Shown here: positions 1 through 7,737 of the stretch, one piece after another | Position numbering within the stretch: the stretch's first letter is position 1 | Layout of the letters: the number at the start of each line of letters is the position of its first letter | NCBI GenBank assembly: GCA_905233465.1 | Contig: CAJOEI010000019.1 | Span: forward strand, 1 to 38,966 | Origin: an uncultured Bacteroidaceae bacterium | GTDB taxonomy: Bacteria > Bacteroidota > Bacteroidia > Bacteroidales > Bacteroidaceae | Length of the DNA stretch: 38,966 nt | Reading direction: 5' to 3' | The notes under the pieces: model-generated | Databases searched by the model: none | What the model was told of the DNA's origin: nothing | Seen by the model: only the letters and a program-made list of their open reading frames with translations | Made by a program: the position numbers and the translations under genes

Positions 1-25
1 CGTGGGAGAGTAGGTAGCCGCCACT
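1..25 (+). rRNA. 5S rRNA, 3' end (partial)
   Basis: The first bases read GTGGGAGAGTAGG followed by a CCGCC stretch, which is the conserved 3' portion of bacterial 5S rRNA that pairs with its 5' end. The 5' part lies outside the window. A strong terminator follows about ten bases later, as expected at the end of an rRNA operon. The exact 3' end is inferred. Confidence 0.8.
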
Positions 26-34
26 TTTACAGGA

Positions 35-66
35 AGCCCCGATGACCGGATAAGGTCGTCGGGGCT
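35..66 (+). terminator. Terminator of the rRNA operon
   Basis: Inverted repeat AGCCCCGATGACC / GGTCGTCGGGGCT (35-47 and 54-66, one G-U pair) around a 6-base loop. It lies directly after the 5S end. There is only a weak T tract, so it may act with Rho or as the processing stem of the rRNA transcript. Confidence 0.7.
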
Positions 67-75
67 ACTCTATGG

Positions 76-123
76 CCCACCCCCGTCCCCTCCCCAAGGA
101 AGGGGAGAAGGGAGGGAGGGGGA
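76..123. repeat. GC-rich imperfect palindrome
   Basis: C-rich left half (CCCCTCCCC ending at 95) and G-rich right half (from 102) around the loop AAGGAA; the inner six base pairs are perfect and the outer part is interrupted. No coding potential was seen. It could be a REP-like palindrome or a second terminator stem; only one copy is visible in the window. Confidence 0.4.
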
Positions 124-130
124 ATGGAAA

Positions 131-217
131 ATTGACAATGGACAATGGACAATTCACAATGCATAATTCACAATTCATAATTCATAATTCATAATGCACA
201 ATGGTCAATGGAGAATA
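131..217. repeat. Degenerate 7-bp tandem array (CAATGGA / TAATTCA type)
   Basis: About twelve consecutive 7-bp units can be read, beginning with CAATGGA units, changing to CAATTCA and TAATTCA, and returning to CAATGG units. The array lies between the rRNA operon terminator and the promoter of the TonB-dependent receptor gene. All units are in the same orientation. It is one of several spacer arrays in the window, each with its own unit. Confidence 0.75.
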
Positions 218-285
218 GAAAGTGGATTAATTTAGGTATTTGGGAAAAATAATTGCTAACAATGTATTATTTCGAAAAGATTAGC

Positions 286-293
286 TACTTTTG
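286..293 (+). promoter_or_regulatory. Bacteroidetes -7 promoter box for the TonB receptor gene
   Basis: TACTTTTG matches the Bacteroidetes -7 consensus TAnnTTTG. No good TTTG -33 box lies 19-21 bases upstream, so the call rests on the -7 box and its position 28 bases before the start codon. Confidence 0.55.
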
Positions 294-320
294 TGCGCTC
301 AAATGTGAACGTCAACGATA

Positions 321-2492
321 ATGTTTAGGAATCGAATTGTTGGAACATCTTTGCTGTTATGCATCTGTGTGGCTGTTGTAGCTCAGGACAAGACCGCATT
401 TCAGCATCCCGACGACACGACAGACGTCTTCTACGGTCACCTGCAACTGAACGAAGTGACGGTTGTGGGTGTTACGGGCGACACCAAGCTAAAGCACTCC
501 ACCACCCCAGTGAGCATTATCTCGCCACAGGTGCTGCGCTCCACATCGTCGACTAACATCATCGACGCCATCTCCCATCAACCTGGCGTGAGCCAGTTGA
601 CAACCGGCAGCGGCATATCGAAGCCCATCATCCGCGGACTTGGCTACAACCGCGTGGTGGTGATTAGCGAGGGTGTACGTCAGGAAGGTCAGCAGTGGGG
701 CGACGAACATGGAGTGGAAGTGGAAGGAAGTAGCGTGAACTCAGTGGAGATACTGAAGGGACCCGCATCGCTGATGTATGGTTCCGACGCTATGGCCGGC
801 GTTGTCATCATGCATGCACCACCTACACTGGCAGAGGGCGACATGCGTGCCAATGTCAGCACTGAATATCAGACCAACAACGGTCTCATTGGTTGTAACG
901 CGTCTATGGCCGGCAACCATCAGGGCTTTGTGTGGGATGCACGCTATGGCGGCAAGACTGCTCACGCATATAAGAACAAATATGACGGCTATGTGCCTGG
1001 CTCACAGTTTCGCGAACAAGCTGGTCGCCTGATGCTGGGCCTCAACAAGATATGGGGACACTCACGACTGACGGCGACAGCCTATCAACTCACCCCCGGC
1101 ATCATCGAGGGCGAACGCGACGAAGAGACAGGCGAGCTGGTGAGCGCCTCATCCAACCTGAAGAGCTACCACAAGGTGCTACCCTTCCAGCAGGTGAGAC
1201 ACTACAAGGCCGTGTGGGACAACGCCATCAATCTGCCGTCAGGCTACCTGAAGGCCATCATAGGCTACCAGCAGAACTGCCGTCAGGAGTTCGAGGAAAG
1301 TGCCGACGAGAGCGAACTCTTCTTCAGGCTTCACACTGCTACCTACGACCTGCGCTATGTGACACAGGACTTCAATGGATGGAAACTCTCTGCCGGCATC
1401 GGAGGCATGTACCAGCAGTCTGGCAACGAAGGTGAGGAATATCTCATCCCCGACTACCGTCTGCTGGACTTCGGCGTGTATGCCACCGCCACGAAGTCGC
1501 TGGGCGAGCGCTGGACGCTTAACGGCGGCGTGCGCTATGACCACCGCCACCTGCACGGCTATGCGCTGGAAGATGATGGTGCAATGCGTTTTACAGACTT
1601 CAGCCGACACTTCAACGGGGTGACGGGCAGTGTGGGAGCCGTATGTAACATCAACGAACACTTAGACATGAGGCTGAATGTGGCCCGCGGTTTCCGCACG
1701 CCCAACATGAGCGAGTTGGCCAGCAACGGCGTACACGAAGGTTCAATACGTTATGAGATAGGCTCTCAGCAACTGAAAGCCGAATACAGCCTTCAGGCCG
1801 ACCTGGGGCTGGACTTCTCCTCGCGCTATGTGTCGGCACAAGTAGCACTCTTCGCCAATCGTATCGACAACTTCATCTTCTCACACCGGCTGGCAGAGGT
1901 CGTCGAACCCGGCTACCTCACATACGCCTACACCCAAGGCCACGCACGGCTGTTGGGCTTTGAGGCTGGCTTCGACATACACCCGATACATTCTGTGCAT
2001 TTCTCCAACTCATTCTCATACGTTGATGCACAATTGCTAAACCAGACAGCGCAGACAAAGTATCTGCCATTCACGCCAGCGCCACGATGGTCGTCTGAAC
2101 TGAAATGGGAGCTGCTACACCACTTCCACAGGACAGTGAACTACCATCGTACGGCAACACACGGCCGGCCTTCGACACTGCTCAACAACCTGTATATCGC
2201 GGCCGGCCTTGACTACTATCTGAAGCAAACGCACATCTACAGCGCCGACGACACCGAGACGGCAACACCGGCCTACGCACTGCTCAACCTGTCAGCAGGT
2301 ACCGACGTACAGGTACGTGGACGCAAAGTGGCAGAGGTGTATGTCACAGCCGACAACATCCTGAACAGCGCCTACCAGAACCACCTTAGCAGGCTGAAGT
2401 ATGCCGACACAAACATCGTCACCGGACGTCAGGGCGTGTTCAACATGGGACGCAACATCACATTCAAAGTCGTTGTGCCAATAGAATTCTGA
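321..2492 (+). CDS. TonB-dependent outer-membrane receptor
   Basis: A 723-residue outer-membrane receptor. It has a signal peptide (about residues 1-21, cleavage after VVA), a plug domain (about 55-170) with IIRGLGYNRVVV, QQWGDEHG and ILKGPASLMYGSDAMAGVV-type motifs, and a C-terminal beta-barrel ending in Phe723, the usual barrel-end residue. The Bacteroidetes carboxypeptidase-regulatory-like N-terminal domain of SusC proteins is absent, and no SusD gene follows, so a glycan-uptake pair is unlikely. The GDEHG-containing plug is typical of receptors for metals or small chelates, including the ZnuD type, but the substrate cannot be fixed from sequence. The gene is first after the rRNA operon and has its own promoter; a nitroreductase gene follows after 37 bases. 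Confidence 0.9.
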   Translation: MFRNRIVGTSLLLCICVAVVAQDKTAFQHPDDTTDVFYGHLQLNEVTVVGVTGDTKLKHSTTPVSIISPQVLRSTSSTNIIDAISHQPGVSQLTTGSGISKPIIRGLGYNRVVVISEGVRQEGQQWGDEHGVEVEGSSVNSVEILKGPASLMYGSDAMAGVVIMHAPPTLAEGDMRANVSTEYQTNNGLIGCNASMAGNHQGFVWDARYGGKTAHAYKNKYDGYVPGSQFREQAGRLMLGLNKIWGHSRLTATAYQLTPGIIEGERDEETGELVSASSNLKSYHKVLPFQQVRHYKAVWDNAINLPSGYLKAIIGYQQNCRQEFEESADESELFFRLHTATYDLRYVTQDFNGWKLSAGIGGMYQQSGNEGEEYLIPDYRLLDFGVYATATKSLGERWTLNGGVRYDHRHLHGYALEDDGAMRFTDFSRHFNGVTGSVGAVCNINEHLDMRLNVARGFRTPNMSELASNGVHEGSIRYEIGSQQLKAEYSLQADLGLDFSSRYVSAQVALFANRIDNFIFSHRLAEVVEPGYLTYAYTQGHARLLGFEAGFDIHPIHSVHFSNSFSYVDAQLLNQTAQTKYLPFTPAPRWSSELKWELLHHFHRTVNYHRTATHGRPSTLLNNLYIAAGLDYYLKQTHIYSADDTETATPAYALLNLSAGTDVQVRGRKVAEVYVTADNILNSAYQNHLSRLKYADTNIVTGRQGVFNMGRNITFKVVVPIEF

Positions 2493-2529
2493 ATAACAAA
2501 TTATCAAGTCAACCGAATAACATATTAAC

Positions 2530-3057
2530 ATGGAATCATTTGCTGAATTAGTACGTCTGCGCCGCTCCATGCGCAAGTTCACCAACGAGCCCATCGACCC
2601 TGAAGACGTTCAGACACTGCTTACAGCAGCCCTGATGTCGCCCTCCAGCAAGGGCAAGCATGCTTGGCATTTCGTCGTCGTGGACGATGCCGCACAGCTC
2701 ACCGCGCTGTCGCGTTGCAAGGCTGGAGGGGCCGACTTCGTAGGCGGAGCAGCTATGGCCGTTGTCGTCGTCGGCGACCCTACACAGAGCGACGTGTGGG
2801 TGGAAGATGCCAGCGTGGCTGCCACCGTGTTGCTCTATCAGGCCGAGGACCTCGGACTGGGAGCCTGCTGGGTGCAGGTGCGTGACCGCTTCGATGCAGA
2901 GGGCGTGCCGGCCGAAGACACCGTCAGAGCCATCTGCGGCATCCCCGATGAGCTGCGCCCACTATGCATCGTAGCGCTGGGTCATAAAGGCATGGAACGC
3001 AAGCCCTTCAACCCCGATAACCTGCTCTGGGAGAAGGTGCATGTCGGCACTTTTTGA
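2530..3057 (+). CDS. Nitroreductase family protein
   Basis: A 175-residue protein of the FMN-dependent nitroreductase family. Residues 9-17 (RLRRSMRKF) match the FMN-phosphate-binding start of the family, followed by SPSSKGKHAWHFVVV, where the SPS and H-x-W-H-F pattern is typical, and by GLGACWVQ in the middle (about residues 115-122). Family members reduce nitro groups, quinones or flavins with NAD(P)H; the physiological substrate is not known. It is short for the family but complete. It starts 37 bases after the TonB receptor and ends 3 bases before the DUF2520 gene, suggesting cotranscription. Confidence 0.88.
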   Translation: MESFAELVRLRRSMRKFTNEPIDPEDVQTLLTAALMSPSSKGKHAWHFVVVDDAAQLTALSRCKAGGADFVGGAAMAVVVVGDPTQSDVWVEDASVAATVLLYQAEDLGLGACWVQVRDRFDAEGVPAEDTVRAICGIPDELRPLCIVALGHKGMERKPFNPDNLLWEKVHVGTF

Positions 3058-3060
3058 ACC

Positions 3061-3837
3061 ATGCGCATCGTAGTTATTGGGGCCGGCCGTTTGGCTTCGT
3101 GTCTGGTGCCAGCCTTGCAAGCAGGCGGAGCACAGGTGCTGCAGGTTTGGAGCCTCCATGAGGCCTCGGCTCGTGCGCTGGCCTCAGGGCTGGGTTGTGA
3201 GGCTGTGTGTGGCACAACCCACGTTCGTCGCGATGCTGACATGTATCTCATCTGCGTGCGCGACAATGCCATAGCCGATGTTGCACGCATGCTGTTGCCG
3301 CTGCCGGAAGAAGCTGTGGTAGCCCACACCTCGGGTTCCACGCCGATTGATGTGCTCACCGCGTCAGGTTGCCGCCATGCTGCTGTGGTCTATCCTATGC
3401 AGACCTTTACCAAAGGGCGTGATATCGACTTCAGCCGCGTGCATTTCTTCATTGAAGCAACAACGGACCACGCACGCCAGAAGGCCGAAGCCTTAGCGCT
3501 GTGTGTCACACATCCTGACAACATCCATCCGCTGGCCTCGGCCGAGCGTCAGCAGCTACACCTGGCTGCTGTGTTCGTGTCAAACTTTGTCAACCACTGC
3601 TGCACCATTGCCGACCGCCTGCTGCAGCCTACAGGGTTGGACTTCAGTGTGATGCAGCCCCTGCTGGCCGAGACTGCCGACAAGCTGCTCACACTTACAC
3701 CAACAGAGGCACAGACGGGTCCCGCACTTCGCTGGGACACCGACGTGATAGAGCGCCATCGTCAGCTGCTACTACCCTACCCTAATATTCTCGATATCTA
3801 CAACAAGATGTCTGAAAGCATACATTCTACAACGTGA
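3061..3837 (+). CDS. Rossmann-like / DUF2520 protein
   Basis: A 258-residue protein with an N-terminal NAD(P)-binding Rossmann domain (GAGRLA at residues 7-12 after the IVVI strand) and a C-terminal helical region of DUF2520 type. The two-domain plan resembles F420-dependent NADP oxidoreductases and 6-phosphogluconate-dehydrogenase-like enzymes. The HTSGSTPIDVL segment and the YPMQTF motif are typical of this family. The reaction is not known. It is tightly packed with kdsC, whose GTG start overlaps this gene's TGA, so the two are likely translated in a coupled manner. Confidence 0.8.
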   Translation: MRIVVIGAGRLASCLVPALQAGGAQVLQVWSLHEASARALASGLGCEAVCGTTHVRRDADMYLICVRDNAIADVARMLLPLPEEAVVAHTSGSTPIDVLTASGCRHAAVVYPMQTFTKGRDIDFSRVHFFIEATTDHARQKAEALALCVTHPDNIHPLASAERQQLHLAAVFVSNFVNHCCTIADRLLQPTGLDFSVMQPLLAETADKLLTLTPTEAQTGPALRWDTDVIERHRQLLLPYPNILDIYNKMSESIHSTT

Positions 3838-4352
3838 TAAACTACGACCTCAAACGCATACGCGCGCTGTTCTTCGACGTAGACGGAGTGCTCAGCGCCG
3901 AGACAATATCCCAAGCAGCCGATGGCGAGCCACAACGCACGGTTAATGTCAAGGACGGCTACGCCCTGCGGCTGGCACATATGTCTGGCCTTCACGTGGC
4001 AATCATCAGCGGTGCCCGTTTAGAAGCCGTTCGCCGTCGCTACGAATTGCTTGGCATTGACGATGTCTTCCTTGGCTGCTCTGTGAAGACCGAGACCTAT
4101 GCCATGCTCAAACAACGCTACGGCCTTGCCGACGATCAGGTGCTGTATATGGGCGACGACATCCCCGACTACGAGCTCATGCAGCAGGTGGGGTGTCCCG
4201 TGTGCCCTGCGGATGCAGCCCCAGAGATCAAAGATATTTCTATTTACATCAGCCATCTGCGTGGCGGCTACGGTTGCGTACGCGACGTCGTGGAGCAGGT
4301 CCTCAAGGCCCAAGGCCTGTGGATGGCCGACAAAAAAGCTTTTGGATGGTGA
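3834..4352 (+). CDS. kdsC: 3-deoxy-D-manno-octulosonate 8-phosphate phosphatase (KdsC-type HAD)
   Basis: A 172-residue HAD phosphatase without a cap domain. The catalytic DVDGV motif is at Asp15 and Asp17, a substrate-site VKDGYAL is near residue 40, IISG is at about 57-60, and the metal-binding GDDIPD is at 107-112. Length and motifs fit KdsC, which removes phosphate from Kdo 8-phosphate in the cytoplasm before activation by KdsB; kdsB is also in the window, far away on the other strand. The start is GTG at 3834, overlapping the upstream stop codon by 4 bases; no better start is seen. The gene overlaps maf by 7 bases. Confidence 0.88.
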   Translation: MINYDLKRIRALFFDVDGVLSAETISQAADGEPQRTVNVKDGYALRLAHMSGLHVAIISGARLEAVRRRYELLGIDDVFLGCSVKTETYAMLKQRYGLADDQVLYMGDDIPDYELMQQVGCPVCPADAAPEIKDISIYISHLRGGYGCVRDVVEQVLKAQGLWMADKKAFGW

Positions 4353-4939
4353 AACTCATTCTTGCATCCAACTCCCCACGCCGGCGCCAACTCATCGCCG
4401 GCCTCGGTCTGGACTACGAAGTGCGGCTGCTGCAAGGCATCGACGAGTCCTATCCGTCGCACCTGCGCGAGGGTGACATACCACTGTATATATCGCGCCA
4501 GAAGGCCGCAGCCTATATCCCGTCACTCACCGATGACGAAATCCTTGTAACAGCCGACACCATTGTGTGGCTCAACGGCAGTGTGCTGGGGAAGCCCGCC
4601 TCTGAAGACGAGGCACGACACATGCTGACACAACTGTCAGGACATACGCATCAAGTCTACACAGGCGTATGCCTCACATCATCACAGCAGCAGGAGAGCT
4701 TCGCATGCCGCTCGGATGTCACCTTTGCCACGCTGTCTGATGAGGAGATTGACTACTATGTCAGCCACTACCGTCCTATGGACAAAGCAGGTGCCTACGG
4801 CATACAAGAGTGGATAGGATATGTTGGCGTGGAAGCCATACACGGCTCGTTCTATAATGTCATGGGCTTGCCCGTACAACGTCTATACCAATGTCTGAAA
4901 CAGAAATTCAACATACAATACAACATCAATAAGCAATGA
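4346..4939 (+). CDS. maf: Maf family nucleoside triphosphate pyrophosphatase
   Basis: A 197-residue protein. The ATG at 4346 begins MVKLILASNSPRRRQL, the hallmark N-terminus of Maf; the reading frame is open further upstream but that part lies inside kdsC. The catalytic Asp is in VTADT (Asp71) and KAGAYGIQ (about 147-154) is conserved. Maf proteins hydrolyse dTTP, UTP or modified nucleotides to the monophosphate and are thought to clean the nucleotide pool; older literature links Maf to septum formation. It overlaps kdsC by 7 bases and the next lipoprotein gene by 4, so translation is probably coupled. Confidence 0.93.
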   Translation: MVKLILASNSPRRRQLIAGLGLDYEVRLLQGIDESYPSHLREGDIPLYISRQKAAAYIPSLTDDEILVTADTIVWLNGSVLGKPASEDEARHMLTQLSGHTHQVYTGVCLTSSQQQESFACRSDVTFATLSDEEIDYYVSHYRPMDKAGAYGIQEWIGYVGVEAIHGSFYNVMGLPVQRLYQCLKQKFNIQYNINKQ

Positions 4940-5385
4940 ACAAGGCTTTAATTACCATCGCGTTAGCAGCTATTGGATTAACTCTTGCTGCAACCGCATG
5001 TTCCGACGACCCCACATATAGCGTCGTGCCAACCTTCGATGCCATCACTTGTCAACCAGACATGCCAAGTCCAGGCGACAGTATCACCATAACGGCACAT
5101 CAGTCGGTTCACGGTAAACTTATATATAGTGCCACATACAAGTGGAGCATCACATACTTCGACAACGAAGCGCAACGCGACACCACAGTGCGTATGCAGC
5201 GCGAGACTGTCTATGATGCCGATGGAGGCGATATAGACCCGCAAATCGGTTTCCGCATCCCTGCTGACACACCCAGCAAGAGCCTGATTGTGACCATCAA
5301 CGCCTCCTATGGTCTATCGGCACAAACCGAGATGGGACAGATTTTCGGTCAGGCTATTAAGACAGCTACGCTGGCTATAAAATAG
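4936..5385 (+). CDS. Small lipoprotein of unknown function
   Basis: A 149-residue secreted lipoprotein. The signal peptide ends in a lipobox with Cys22 (ATAC followed by SDD). The rest is predicted beta-rich and polar with repeated Thr, looking like one Ig-like or PKD-like domain (pattern PSPGDSITITA ... YKWSITYF). I do not recognise a family. The start codon overlaps the stop of maf (ATGA). The 3' end GGCTATAAAATAG resembles the repeat units that follow immediately, so the spacer array may reach into the last codons. Confidence 0.75.
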   Translation: MNKALITIALAAIGLTLAATACSDDPTYSVVPTFDAITCQPDMPSPGDSITITAHQSVHGKLIYSATYKWSITYFDNEAQRDTTVRMQRETVYDADGGDIDPQIGFRIPADTPSKSLIVTINASYGLSAQTEMGQIFGQAIKTATLAIK

Positions 5386-5438
5386 GAGCTATAGAGACTA
5401 TAGAGGCTATAGAAGCTATAGAAACTATAGAGACTATT
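5386..5438. repeat. 9-bp tandem array (GAGACTATA type)
   Basis: Six units in a row: one of 8 bp (GAGCTATA) and five of 9 bp (GAGACTATA, GAGGCTATA, GAAGCTATA, GAAACTATA, GAGACTATT). The array begins one base after the lipoprotein stop codon and ends 7 bases before the M64 peptidase start, so it fills the whole gap. Confidence 0.85.
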
Positions 5439-5445
5439 AAGAAAA

Positions 5446-6756
5446 ATGAAAAAGATTATCCTATCAACACTGTTGTGCCTCATTAGTGTTGTGGCCGCCG
5501 CAGATACTTTCGGCACCCATTTCGCCGACACGACACTGCGTCTGGACTACATCCTCAGCGGCACGAACAGGACACAGCACATAGCCTTGGCACGCATGTC
5601 CAAGACCCCGCACTGGTATGGTCGACGCACCAACATGGACCATCTGCTACTGAGGGGCAACGGACAGCTTGCTGTGCTCGACACACTGACAGCCGACACG
5701 CTATACTGCCATTCGTTCTCCACCCTTTTCCAAGAATGGCAGACGACAGAAGAGGCCACGCGCGTGGAACGCAGCTTTGAGTCGCCCATCATCATACCCA
5801 TGCCACACCATACGGTGGATGTGGTTATCACACTCACTGACACCCACAACCGTCCCACAGCCCGCCTGCGTCACCGCGTTGACCCGTCGGACATCCTGAT
5901 CCACGACCGCAGCAGCCAGCCAACGACGCCATGGCGCTACATCCGGCAGAGCGGGCCATCTGAACAGTGCATCGACATTGCTTTCGTTGCCGAAGGCTTC
6001 ACCGATCAGGAGATGCCCATCTTCCTTGCAGCCTGCGACAGCAGCATCAATGCTCTGGCAGCACATGAGCCCTACACCTCGATGATGTCACGCTTCAACT
6101 TCGTGGCCATCATGCCAACATCGGCTGAGAGCGGCGTCTCGGTGCCGCGACGGTCAATATGGCGCAACACAGCCCTCGGCTCGCACTACGACACCTTCTA
6201 CTCCGACCGCTATCTGACCATACCCAGCGTATGCCGGCTCTATGACCTGTGCTCAGGCCTGCCGTTTGAGCACTTCATCATCCTTGCCAACACTGAGGAG
6301 TACGGCGGTGGCGGCATCTACAACAGCTACACCATAGCCAGCGCACGCTCACGCCGCGCCAAGCTCGAGGTCATTGTCCATGAGTTCGGACATTCTTTCG
6401 GTGGCCTTGGCGATGAATACTACTACGACGACCAGTACGAGACCCAGTACCCATCAGATACAGAGCCGTGGGAGCCGAACTTGACGACCCTTGTTGACTT
6501 CAACAGCAAATGGGCCGATATGCTGCCACAAGGTACTGCTGTGCCCACACAGCCATTGCCCGAGAGTGCTTCCGAGAAAGAACGCACACAACGCATCGGC
6601 GTCTTCGAAGGCGGTGGCTATCAGAGTCATGGCGTCTATCGCCCTGCACAGGACTGCCGTATGAAGGTCAACGAAGTTCATGACTTCTGTCCCGTATGTC
6701 AGCGAGCCATACGCCGCCTCATCAACTACTACGCCCCCGAACCACAGCAACCATGA
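5446..6756 (+). CDS. M64 family metallopeptidase (IgA-peptidase-like), secreted
   Basis: A 436-residue protein with a cleavable signal peptide (about 1-19), an N-terminal M64 domain (about 20-150) and a C-terminal catalytic domain. The zinc-binding site is VHEFGHSFGGLGDEYY: His312, Glu313, His316 and a following GDE segment typical of the family. DIAFVAEGFT (178-187) is also characteristic of M64. The family prototype cleaves IgA, but most Bacteroidetes members have no known substrate. It probably acts in the periplasm or outside. The start follows a tandem repeat array by 7 bases; the TGA overlaps the ATG of the transporter gene. Confidence 0.88.
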   Translation: MKKIILSTLLCLISVVAAADTFGTHFADTTLRLDYILSGTNRTQHIALARMSKTPHWYGRRTNMDHLLLRGNGQLAVLDTLTADTLYCHSFSTLFQEWQTTEEATRVERSFESPIIIPMPHHTVDVVITLTDTHNRPTARLRHRVDPSDILIHDRSSQPTTPWRYIRQSGPSEQCIDIAFVAEGFTDQEMPIFLAACDSSINALAAHEPYTSMMSRFNFVAIMPTSAESGVSVPRRSIWRNTALGSHYDTFYSDRYLTIPSVCRLYDLCSGLPFEHFIILANTEEYGGGGIYNSYTIASARSRRAKLEVIVHEFGHSFGGLGDEYYYDDQYETQYPSDTEPWEPNLTTLVDFNSKWADMLPQGTAVPTQPLPESASEKERTQRIGVFEGGGYQSHGVYRPAQDCRMKVNEVHDFCPVCQRAIRRLINYYAPEPQQP

Positions 6757-7691
6757 ACGTAAAAGTCAAAGGCGTGACGCTGGGTAGCATCGCCGCTGCC
6801 AGCTACGGCCTCAACCCGCTATTCGCACTGCCGTTGTACGCCGACGGCATGACAGCTGATTCGATGCTCTTCTACCGCTATGCACTGGCCATAGTGATGA
6901 TGGGCACAATGATGCTCGTCCAACGCAAATCGTTTCACCTGCGTCGTCGCCAGCTGTTGTCGCTGGCATTGATGGGCATCATCTTCAGCGCATCATCGCT
7001 GTTGCTATTCCTCTCCTATCAATATATGGACGCAGGCATCGCCAGCACCATACTCTTTGCCTATCCCATGCTCGTGGCCCTCATCATGTGGGCCGTCTTT
7101 GGCGAGCGTGCCAGCGCACTGACATGGACATGCATCGTGATGGCCTTCGCAGGCATCTGCCTGCTCTATCGTGGCAAGCCCGATGCCCCGCTGTCGACCA
7201 TCGGCATTGTGCTTGTGCTGCTCTCGTCGCTGAGCTATGCTATATATATAGTAGGTGTCAACCGCTCTGTGCTGAAGAAGATGGACTCGTCAACGCTCAC
7301 CTTCTGGGCGCTGGTCTTCGGGCTCTCGTTATATGTCGTCCGCCTCACCGACATTGACGTCGAGACGGCACGCTTCACCTTTGCATTGCAGACGCCCAAC
7401 AACCCCTGGATGTGGATCAATCTTGTTTGTCTGGCCCTCTTCCCGACCATCATCTCTTTAGTGACCATGAATCTAAGCATCCACTATATTGGTTCTACAC
7501 CAGCCGCCATCCTCGGTGCTTTGGAACCCATTACAGCGCTGGTCATCGGAGTATGCATCTTTGGTGAGGTGCTCACCCCACGCATCGTCGTGGGCATTGT
7601 TCTCGTCCTCTCTGCCGTGACGCTTTTGGTGGCCGGACGAAAGATTATTAGCCTTGCTACGCCCTTTTTTCAGCGAATCATGCGGAGATGA
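6753..7691 (+). CDS. EamA family (DMT) transporter
   Basis: A 312-residue inner-membrane protein with about ten hydrophobic segments arranged as two EamA repeats (about 8-135 and 150-295). The second repeat ends with the typical ILGALEPITALVIG motif. The substrate is unknown; family members export amino acids, nucleotide sugars or metabolites. The chosen ATG at 6753 overlaps the stop of the peptidase gene (ATGA); an upstream in-frame start at 6696 lies within the peptidase and would add a hydrophilic stretch not seen in the family. Confidence 0.88.
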   Translation: MNVKVKGVTLGSIAAASYGLNPLFALPLYADGMTADSMLFYRYALAIVMMGTMMLVQRKSFHLRRRQLLSLALMGIIFSASSLLLFLSYQYMDAGIASTILFAYPMLVALIMWAVFGERASALTWTCIVMAFAGICLLYRGKPDAPLSTIGIVLVLLSSLSYAIYIVGVNRSVLKKMDSSTLTFWALVFGLSLYVVRLTDIDVETARFTFALQTPNNPWMWINLVCLALFPTIISLVTMNLSIHYIGSTPAAILGALEPITALVIGVCIFGEVLTPRIVVGIVLVLSAVTLLVAGRKIISLATPFFQRIMRR

Positions 7692-7704
7692 CTGAAAAAA
7701 GAAT

Positions 7705-7712
7705 TACTTTTG
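7705..7712 (+). promoter_or_regulatory. Bacteroidetes -7 promoter box
   Basis: TACTTTTG followed by CCCC, matching TAnnTTTG, 26 bases before the ATG at 7738. No clear -33 TTTG at the expected distance. It probably starts the 7738-13046 transcription unit. Confidence 0.55.
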
Positions 7713-7737
7713 CCCCGAAAATATACTATTTCCCGTT

